From Verrucomicrobiales bacterium (GTDB taxonomy: Bacteria > Verrucomicrobiota > Verrucomicrobiia > Verrucomicrobiales > DEV007), in contig JALRFZ010000186.1 in NCBI GenBank assembly GCA_023253615.1, positions 1 to 20,669 on the forward strand: 20,669 bases of DNA, written 5' to 3'. The notes under the pieces are model-generated. The model was not told the origin of the DNA. It saw only the letters and a list, made by a program, of their open reading frames with translations, and made no database searches. Within the stretch, counting starts at the first letter, position 1. Each line of letters starts with the position of its first letter. This document shows positions 15,001-20,669 of this stretch, piece after piece. The translations under genes were made by a program, and so were the position numbers.

Positions 15001-18000
15001 CGGGCACGAAGCCTTTGCCATCGCCGTAATTGAAGAAGTAGGTGAACCCGGCTGCCTGATCGGCGGCCGAAGGATCAACAGCTCCTGAGAGGTCGATGAC
15101 GAGGCTGTCGCCCTCGGTGACGGTGACTGGGGCAAGGGCGAGAGAGGGGCCGACATTGACGACTTGCAACTCGAAAAACGCGGTGCCAGGCGTGCCGTTC
15201 GGATTGGCCTGGGTCAGGTCGTTGTCGAAGGCCGTGAGGATGATGCGCGGAACAGAATCGTGGGGACCGTCGTCGAGGATATGGCTCCAGGTCCATGTTC
15301 CCCGCCCCGATGCGTCCGGGGCGCTGAAGGTAACGGTTCCGAAACGTTGGTCGGCGGCCATGCCGTCGGTCTGGGCGATGATGTTCCGGAGGGGTGCGCC
15401 GCCCGGATTGAAGTAGGTGCCGGTGAGCGTGGCGAGGGAGCCTTCGTTCACGAGGACGATCGCCTGGTTAAAGTCGATGGCCAGGCGCGGGGCGAGGTTG
15501 GAGACGGTGACCCGGCTTTGGACCGTAGTGAAGTCGTCTCCGTCGAAAATGCGTCCGAAGACAGTATAGACTCCCGCCCGCTCGGTGAAGCTTGCTGGCA
15601 GGGTGACGCTCTGCGGGGCGGTGACGAAGACAAGAGCGTTGCTTTGCTCGACAAGATTGCGAATCTGGCTGGTGAAGTTTGCCGCGATGGGGCTGAGGGC
15701 GTCGATTTGCCCTGCGAGATCGACGATTGCCTGGACGTCTGCCGCATGCGTGGCAGAAGCGGGATTGAGCCGTCCGAGGTTGGTCAGGAGCGAGGAGAGG
15801 GCGTCCCGACCGGCGACCGTGGAACCCGCCACGCCGGTGGTATCGATGTGCTCCTGAACGATCGCCTGGATGGCGTGCTCGGTCGCGGACTGTGCGAGGC
15901 ATTCGCCATCGGTGAAGCGGACGCCGAGGACGGAGGCCTGGCGGATGAGGCCGACATCGCCGCCAGCGACAAGGCCGTCGCCAAGGAAACGAGAAAGGGC
16001 AAGATCCGCGCCGCGCAGAATATTGTTCTTCAGCTCATCGATGGCGAGGAAACGATCGGCGGCATCGACCGGGGCGGCGGCGAAGATCATCACCTTGTCG
16101 GCGTCCAGCTTGACGAGCGAGGCCTCGATGGCAGCGAAGTTCGGGTCGGAAGGGTTGAGCGGCAGCGGTGCGACCGGAATGTAGTCGGGCTCGAATGGAA
16201 CGTAGATCTGGTAGGAGAAAACGGCGTCGGCAGGGTCGGCGACATTGACGAACAGGAGTTGCGGATTGGAGCCTTGGGGCCATTGGCCGACATTGATGAG
16301 ATCGCCGCTCGGGGCGACGTTGCGGATCTCGAGGGAAGCGGCGCGCGAGGTCACCTGGTCGGCGCCATTGTTGTAGGAAACCGTCAGGGTCACATCGAAG
16401 AATCCGTTGTTGCCGGCACCGGCAGCGACGAGCTGAGTCCAGTTGAGATTGAGGTTTTCACCGGAGCCTACTACCTGGCCGTTGACGCTCCAGACAAAGG
16501 AGCCGGCATCGGGCGCACCGAGGGCGCCTCCGCGAAGGTTGACCCCGCCGCCCTCGAAGGAGACATACCCACCGTTGGTGATTTCGGAGCCGAGGAGGGA
16601 GGTGTTCGACGCGACGGCATCGGGGCCAAAGGTGACGGTGACGAGAACGGCATCCTCCGTGACGACGTTGCCATCGTCATCGACAGCCGTGACGCGGGTC
16701 TGATAGACGCCGGGGCGGTCGTAGAGATGGATGGCATTGGGGTTGCCGAGATAGGTGTCGGACTTGCCATCGCCCCAGTCAACGGTCCAGGAGACGACCT
16801 TGTCACCGCCGGGATCCGTATAATTCAGCTCCAGCTTGTAGGGCGCACCGACGAGGGAGCCCGGGTAACCCGCCGGCCCGGTGATGATCAGGGTTGGCGG
16901 GACGTCGTTTACGGTGACGACGACCTCGTCGTCGGATTGATCGAAGGAGAAGACGCTTCCGTCTTGCGGGATAATATTCCCCGCGAGATCGTAGTGGTAC
17001 TCGTAGCGCGTGACTCGCAGCGGGACGCGGACCTCGACGCTGCCCACGATATCGCCGGAGGCGAAACCAAAGTCACGCAGATCTTCCCAGGAGAGATCGA
17101 GAGTGGGGTCGAATTCAGACAGAACGAGGCGCTCGATGAGATTGTAGGCGGCGAGCGACGGGTCAAGAAGGTCGGTGCTGTTGTCCAGATCGCCATTGGC
17201 AGCTTGGAAGGCGACAAAATTGGCATCCGTGTTGATGCTGATGAGAATATCCTTCCAAACTTTTTCGATCTCAGCGTAGCTGCCATCGCCGTTGAGATCC
17301 CACGCGAAGGTGATGATGACACGCTTGGCGCCGAGGAAATTCTTCGCCTCGCCATAGGTGAGGGTTGGGTCGGCGGGAAGCCGGGAATCACCCGCGTCGA
17401 GGAGAAGGCTTTCGCCCTCGTTGATCGTGATCGTGGTACCGGAGCCGGAAGCGGAGCCGCCGGGGGCGACGGAGGCAAGCGCGTAGAGGATGTTGAGGCT
17501 GTTGAGATTCTCCTCGCTCGCCCCGATGGAATCGATGGCGTTCTGCGTGCCGACCATCGAGTTCTGCGTGAACACAACGGACTGGGCCGGATCGTTGTTG
17601 AAAACGGTGACGGTGGCACCCTGCTCAATGTTCGAGGTATCGATCTTGGCCCTGGTGATGCCTGAGGCGTTGACAACAGTGCCGTCCGCAACGTACTCGA
17701 CAACGAGTCCGTCGCCGCCGGAACCCCCGCTGATATTGATCACGGGATCGCGCTTGCTCCGAAGGGTGACGATATCGTCGCCGGCTCCGAGATCGGCGTC
17801 GATGGCGGCGGCGGCGTCATTGATGGTAAACCTATCGAACCCGTCTCCGGTCGAGACAACCATGACGATGGCATTGGTCGAGGTGATCGTTCCCGAGTTG
17901 TCTTTGAAGAGAAAGGTCTCGGTGAGGCGGTCACGGTCGTTTGGCGCCTCGTGAATGGTAACAAAATCGTCGCCGCTGCCGGTGGTGATGGACAGCGCCT

Positions 18001-20669
18001 TCATGTTGGCGAAATCGACGCGAACCTGGCTGACCGGCACGGAAACGCTATCGACGATATTGTTGTAGAGGGTGACCATGCCGCCGGGCGACTGGTCGAG
18101 AAGCGGGTCGAATGAGCTGCCGATGAAGACGTAGGCCGGGTTTGCGGGATCGACGAAAACGCTGTTGGGATTGAACAGCCCGATGTTCGCCCCGCTGGTC
18201 TGGTTGCCGACGCGGTTGCGAATGATCTGGACGAATTCAAGCTGGCCGACGGTGCCGCTGACCGGATCGACGTTCCTGCGGAAAACCGAAACGGAGTTGT
18301 CAGCGAGCGCGTAGAGGAATGCGCCCTCAGGCACCGAGGTGTGCAGTCGATAATCCCCCGTTCCGGATATCGAAACGACGCCTTGGGCGAGCCCGGAGAC
18401 GGGATCGATGACAAGTTCGGCACCGCCGGCGCGGGCGGCATCCGGCGTCTCGGCGAGCTGGAACCGGAACTGATCGACAATTCGAACGTAGTAGAACTGG
18501 CCGGCGCTGACGCCGACAGGACCTTCCCCTGCTTCAAACCAGACTTTCTGGGCCATGCGCAGGCCGTGCGGGCGGCCGGTGACCACCGTCTGGTTTGCGA
18601 CGTCGATGTCCGTCCCGCTGAAATCGAGGGTGGTGTCGTCGACCGCAACGCTGAAGATGATCTCATGCGCCTCGGCGAGGCCGCGGATTCCATCGACTCC
18701 CTCGCGCAGGAGCTGCACGAATTGGAGATTGCCGTCGATGGCTTGATCGGACCCGCTGCGGTTGAATTGATCGAAGACAGCGATGGAGCTGTTGCCTTTG
18801 TTGGCCACGTAGAGGAAACGTCCCTCGGGGATGTCGGTCGAGGTCGAGCCGAAATCCTGCTCGATTTTCGGTCCGAAAATGATCGATTTGGGATCGTTTA
18901 GGCGGGCCTCGGTGCGCCCGATTTCGGTGAGGAGACCGGTCGATTCGTCGATGGCGAAGACCTTCAGCTCGGAGACCTGGGGCCTGGAGATACTGCCAGG
19001 GATGGTGTGGACGCCGTAGGCTTGCAGGGTTCCATCGGCGAGGCGGAGAAACTTCAGATCGTCGAAACGCTCGCTCATCCGCCCGACGCCAGCGAGAGAC
19101 TTCGCGGCGCTGTCGAAGGCGAAAATCTCGGTGCCGTTGACACCGCTGACGTAAACGAACGACCCGCTTGGATCGGTCGTGAGATTTGCGACCGGATTGG
19201 TCTGGCCGCTGCCCGTCTGAAAGACGGCGGTATCGAAGATGGCTCCAGTCACGGGGCGGAGACCGTCCACCTGCTCGGAGACGAGCTGGAGCGTTACCGG
19301 ATCGGTGATCTGGCGGATGAAGGTGGCTCGTTCGTAAACCGATACCTTTCCGGTGGCGCCTCCCTCCTGGGTTGCGCCGACAAAGACAAAGCGTCCGTCA
19401 GGGGAGACGGCGATCGTCTTTGCTCCGGCGAGACCCTGCTCGGGAATGCCGAACTCCCCGGCGATATCGTCCTTGAGAAGCTGAACGACCTTGATCGATC
19501 CATTTGCCTGTTGGTGCAGGACGTACATCGCGTTATCGACATCCGAGACGGCGTAGAACGTGATGCCGGGCGCGTCGTTGGAACGGACCGGGTTGCCGGT
19601 CATGGTCGAGAGAAGGGTGGCTCGGCTGACGGGATCCTGATCCTTGAGGCCGTTAAGGCCGTTCGGGTTCGGCCCTTGGCCGAAGGCGAGGGGGTCGCCG
19701 GGAAGAATCTCGAAGGAAACGAGCGAGGAATCGCCGCTGGCCGCTGAGACGACAAACTGGCGGATGACGCCGTCGTCAGTGGTGAAATTCGCCGGTTGAC
19801 GAACGACCCCGCCCACTCCGGAAAGGCCATTGCTGACGTCGCCGACACCCTCCTCGGCGGTCTTGAGCCGAACGAGGGTTTTTCCGGAGTTGAGCACGTT
19901 GTAAACACTCACGGCGTTATCCCCGGCGGCGGTCACATAAAGCCGCCCGCCATCGCCACTGAGATAAAGGCCCGAGGCCCCGGCGAGAATCTGGCCGTAG
20001 GTGTTGGTGTTGTTGTTCGTCCCGGCCGCGTCGTGGAGGGTAAAGATCGCGCCGTCATAACCTGTGCCGGTGAGTCCGTTGATTACGAAGCTCGCGGTGC
20101 GCGCGACGGTGCCGCCGTTTCCATCGGTGACACTGAAACTCAAGTTGATGGTGGCTGTTTGGCCGGTGTTGAGCGGGCGGAACACCGTGTGTCCCGGGTC
20201 GATGGTGACGGTTCCAACCGACTCGTTGAGGGTGACGGCTCCGGCTCGGGCACTGGCGCCCGGCGTTACGCCGTTGACAGTGAAGGAGGTGACCACGAGC
20301 GAGTTTTCAGCGATCCTGAGGATATCTCCGGCATCGCTGTCCGTCACATTTTGAAGAAGATTGAACACCGAAGGCACCGCGCCCTCTGTCGCGGCGCCTG
20401 ATGGAGCCGCACCGGCCACCGGACCCTGGTTGACCCCTTCAATGCGAATCAGAGCGGTCTGCCAAACCGGCCGCGCCTCGCCGGTGCTGTTGCGAACCTG
20501 GTAGCGGTAGGCCACCTCGACAAATTCGCCCGCCGAGAGGTGGGCGTAGGTCGTGCCATCCACGTTGAGCGTGGAACCAGCGAGGGTGATGCCGGAATCG
20601 TCCCCGGCGATCTTGGTGAGCGAAGCGATCGCGAGCGGAGTGTTGCCTATGGTTCCACCGAGTAGATTC
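12092..20669 (-). CDS. Giant modular surface/adhesin-like protein (VCBS, beta-propeller, RTX-like, PKD/Ig), 5' end outside the window
   Basis: The frame is open to the window edge; 2858 residues are visible. A GTG at 20563 is internal, because VCBS-like sequence continues upstream of it. In order from the N-terminal side: VCBS/cadherin-like repeats (to about 20066), a lactonase-like beta-propeller with an inserted HGL-type module, degenerate RTX-like glycine/aspartate repeats, then PKD/Ig-like sandwiches with several inserted modules, and a final Ig-like domain (GRATPGGIVTVSFYNELG) before a short tail ending GRILSPVD. The sequence is acidic and almost free of cysteine. It is best read as an exported cell-surface or extracellular protein for adhesion or matrix formation. 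No sorting tag such as LPXTG or PEP-CTERM is visible. The adjacent channel and adaptor genes are its likely exporter. The N-terminal signal is not visible here. Confidence 0.9.
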   Translation of the reverse strand, partial: NLLGGTIGNTPLAIASLTKIAGDDSGITLAGSTLNVDGTTYAHLSAGEFVEVAYRYQVRNSTGEARPVWQTALIRIEGVNQGPVAGAAPSGAATEGAVPSVFNLLQNVTDSDAGDILRIAENSLVVTSFTVNGVTPGASARAGAVTLNESVGTVTIDPGHTVFRPLNTGQTATINLSFSVTDGNGGTVARTASFVINGLTGTGYDGAIFTLHDAAGTNNNTNTYGQILAGASGLYLSGDGGRLYVTAAGDNAVSVYNVLNSGKTLVRLKTAEEGVGDVSNGLSGVGGVVRQPANFTTDDGVIRQFVVSAASGDSSLVSFEILPGDPLAFGQGPNPNGLNGLKDQDPVSRATLLSTMTGNPVRSNDAPGITFYAVSDVDNAMYVLHQQANGSIKVVQLLKDDIAGEFGIPEQGLAGAKTIAVSPDGRFVFVGATQEGGATGKVSVYERATFIRQITDPVTLQLVSEQVDGLRPVTGAIFDTAVFQTGSGQTNPVANLTTDPSGSFVYVSGVNGTEIFAFDSAAKSLAGVGRMSERFDDLKFLRLADGTLQAYGVHTIPGSISRPQVSELKVFAIDESTGLLTEIGRTEARLNDPKSIIFGPKIEQDFGSTSTDIPEGRFLYVANKGNSSIAVFDQFNRSGSDQAIDGNLQFVQLLREGVDGIRGLAEAHEIIFSVAVDDTTLDFSGTDIDVANQTVVTGRPHGLRMAQKVWFEAGEGPVGVSAGQFYYVRIVDQFRFQLAETPDAARAGGAELVIDPVSGLAQGVVSISGTGDYRLHTSVPEGAFLYALADNSVSVFRRNVDPVSGTVGQLEFVQIIRNRVGNQTSGANIGLFNPNSVFVDPANPAYVFIGSSFDPLLDQSPGGMVTLYNNIVDSVSVPVSQVRVDFANMKALSITTGSGDDFVTIHEAPNDRDRLTETFLFKDNSGTITSTNAIVMVVSTGDGFDRFTINDAAAAIDADLGAGDDIVTLRSKRDPVINISGGSGGDGLVVEYVADGTVVNASGITRAKIDTSNIEQGATVTVFNNDPAQSVVFTQNSMVGTQNAIDSIGASEENLNSLNILYALASVAPGGSASGSGTTITINEGESLLLDAGDSRLPADPTLTYGEAKNFLGAKRVIITFAWDLNGDGSYAEIEKVWKDILISINTDANFVAFQAANGDLDNSTDLLDPSLAAYNLIERLVLSEFDPTLDLSWEDLRDFGFASGDIVGSVEVRVPLRVTRYEYHYDLAGNIIPQDGSVFSFDQSDDEVVVTVNDVPPTLIITGPAGYPGSLVGAPYKLELNYTDPGGDKVVSWTVDWGDGKSDTYLGNPNAIHLYDRPGVYQTRVTAVDDDGNVVTEDAVLVTVTFGPDAVASNTSLLGSEITNGGYVSFEGGGVNLRGGALGAPDAGSFVWSVNGQVVGSGENLNLNWTQLVAAGAGNNGFFDVTLTVSYNNGADQVTSRAASLEIRNVAPSGDLINVGQWPQGSNPQLLFVNVADPADAVFSYQIYVPFEPDYIPVAPLPLNPSDPNFAAIEASLVKLDADKVMIFAAAPVDAADRFLAIDELKNNILRGADLALSRFLGDGLVAGGDVGLIRQASVLGVRFTDGECLAQSATEHAIQAIVQEHIDTTGVAGSTVAGRDALSSLLTNLGRLNPASATHAADVQAIVDLAGQIDALSPIAANFTSQIRNLVEQSNALVFVTAPQSVTLPASFTERAGVYTVFGRIFDGDDFTTVQSRVTVSNLAPRLAIDFNQAIVLVNEGSLATLTGTYFNPGGAPLRNIIAQTDGMAADQRFGTVTFSAPDASGRGTWTWSHILDDGPHDSVPRIILTAFDNDLTQANPNGTPGTAFFELQVVNVGPSLALAPVTVTEGDSLVIDLSGAVDPSAADQAAGFTYFFNYGDGKGFVPGSMIQTVPAEILSDDGDRTITVRIVDKDGTAGIVQQRVTILNAHPVVSNVQVSGPVDEMGVATLTGEISDAGRRDSHTVEIDWGDGNTEIFSLTVQNSVRFEVANPGSGFVNTFGAPVSGGSGSGMTVNILASSTGMIAGVQVLSAGSGYVPGDILSVGNASLKVLALREGDVIRFSYDHQYRDDARTPAGQGIDLIPIRVTARDDDGGVGTASVDVTVRNVDPTFNSTTLAFRNGSPINLNSSGNWTVFGGQTVTLQGSFSDIGADDTHVLAVDWGDGKVDILTFGGKTSIDFERDGQLLPTFAGDLARDLFLDQATGRGFTITTGDPNKPAMIFDTANPTGGDFDIATPNILYGGLGQHARVIPAGVAAQGQFGTLQLFADGKVSYVVDSSSPSLLALQSGQTLLETFHYTRTDGLRDSFQIAVGRFSSDPSVATFANTAANPFLGDLGLVGTEVSNVIITDESLRAEGASLTVEEGRNNLPLGKVLIISKDGNSLDPNDDEEGGRLIFNFNSRVIVHSIDLLDINEVGGKIELFDAKGSLVSTTLIPALGENTFQTVFLKKALDGTPFVATRMVVTLAGDGAIASLGYTDVDPVREFRIGHRYLEESAPGTPHRITITVEDDDGGRDTMVHGEIEVTNGPPIIESLVAIPASGDRGTVTTIARFVDSSGDLHTAGVSFGDGRVVSAIVVSYDPVTGRFEAPVYPGTTEIVAFIDPATGDRLPLVDPVSGQFNLGGLFDPATGRMAPLHDPATRGTTTSYAILDASTRQVFATHRYTTQSDFRVTITVTDEEGAFTSEVVDYRSFVPRLGTPRPPVDIIPALERQGFDLSRLIGGSGIFGQRIAAGVFGGVGFDREGFVDLAIFAGRATPGGIVTVSFYNELGGLVGFEEVVVDARGYWMLQVDGMLLDPGKNGIRGIEVSKGFLPDGGIDAPRYDFRIDSAIEDALREHFQIGESPFAGRILSPVD
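12735..12935 (-). repeat. DPxTG repeats inside the last PKD domain
   Basis: Five motifs in about 65 residues: DPVTGRFEAPV, DPATGDRLPLV, DPVSGQFNLGG, DPATGRMAPLH and DPATRG. The DNA carries matching recurring GGCCGGATC/GACCGGATC cores. The stretch lies between VSFGDG and the closing HRYTTQSDFRVTITVTDEEG strand of a PKD domain. Confidence 0.75.
17701..17995 (-). repeat. Degenerate RTX-like repeats of the giant protein
   Basis: Four loops resemble the calcium-binding nonapeptide GGxGxDxUx: TTGSGDDFVTI, STGDGFDRFTI, LGAGDDIVTL and SGGSGGDGLVV. They are spaced more widely than in classical RTX arrays and lie mid-protein rather than at the C-terminus, so calcium binding is plausible but a standard RTX secretion role is not. 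Confidence 0.55.
18060..20065 (-). other. YVTN/lactonase-like beta-propeller of the giant protein
   Basis: Blade-type motifs recur: GDGGRLYVTAAGDNAVSVYN (about 19900-19963), VSPDGRFVFVGA (19374-19409), TDPSGSFVYVSG (near 19150-19185), PEGRFLYVANKGNSSIAVF (18775-18830) and PEGAFLYALADNSVSVFRR (18280-18335). These match the D-G-x-x-[LF]-Y-V pattern of lactonase-type propellers. I cannot count blades reliably. Confidence 0.7.
18341..18645 (-). other. HGL-type module inserted between propeller blades
   Basis: About 100 residues with GRPHGLRMAQKVWFEAGEG, GQFYYVRIVDQFRFQLAET and AARAGG, ending GTGDYRLH. This H-G-L...Y-Y-V...F-x-L-A-x-T pattern occurs as a repeated module in other very large bacterial surface proteins and phage-tail-like proteins (from memory). 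It lies between two propeller blade motifs. Confidence 0.65.
20066..20669 (-). other. VCBS/cadherin-like repeat region of the giant protein
   Basis: About 200 residues. Typical features are VEVAYRYQVRNSTGE, IRIEGVNQGP (the V-N-x-x-P junction between repeats), NVTDSDAGD, and NLSFSVTDGNGGT near the end. The first visible codons already belong to such a repeat, so more copies probably precede the window edge. Confidence 0.75.

Noticed and set aside
15164..17665. A + strand open frame of more than 800 codons opposite the giant gene
   Set aside because: The translation is a low-information D/G/E-rich sequence with no recognisable domain, while the - strand frame contains PKD and Ig motifs throughout.
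17701..17995. Classical RTX toxin/type I substrate based on glycine-aspartate repeats
   Set aside because: There are only four degenerate, widely spaced loops in mid-protein, with no C-terminal tandem nonapeptide array and no visible toxin domain.

Overview
The window is high-GC DNA from a Gram-negative bacterium with an outer membrane. The gene families (prs-rplY pair, GAF/HlyD and M50/HlyD adaptor pair, giant VCBS/PKD surface protein, hisA of the eukaryote-type subfamily) fit the Planctomycetes-Verrucomicrobia group, most likely Verrucomicrobiota. That placement is inference from gene content; there is no rRNA in the window.

Left part (1-5063): a 5'-truncated hybrid-kinase/response-regulator gene whose ATP-binding domain appears to be missing; convergent to it a membrane-anchored spermidine-synthase-like methyltransferase; then, on the + strand, prs (PRPP synthetase), rplY (ribosomal protein L25/Ctc) with a near-consensus sigma-70 promoter and a strong terminator, a family 2 glycosyltransferase with an extra C-terminal nucleotide-binding domain, and a hisA closely resembling yeast HIS6 rather than ordinary bacterial HisA.

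Right part (5057-20669): everything is on the - strand and looks like one export locus read right to left. It starts with a giant repetitive surface protein (more than 2858 residues; its N-terminus lies beyond the window), then a TolC-type outer-membrane channel, a small DUF3467 protein, a HlyD-type adaptor with a large cytoplasmic GAF-like region, and a PqqD-like/M50 site-2-protease-like/HlyD fusion. This gives an outer-membrane channel, two adaptors and a likely substrate, but no ABC ATPase or other energy-providing subunit in the window. The most interesting hypothesis is therefore a tripartite, type I-like secretion system in which an intramembrane-protease-like protein takes the inner-membrane position. 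A hairpin plus T-run lies 18 bases before the first adaptor gene and may keep machinery expression below that of the upstream genes.

The giant protein is itself unusual. Several of its PKD/Ig-like sandwiches, and its beta-propeller, are interrupted by unrelated modules (a helical domain, a glycine-serine-rich motif, a VCBS-like plus sandwich module, a DPxTG repeat, an HGL-type module), so it is built by nested insertion as well as by end-to-end repetition. I found no tRNA, rRNA, CRISPR array or intact insertion sequence.
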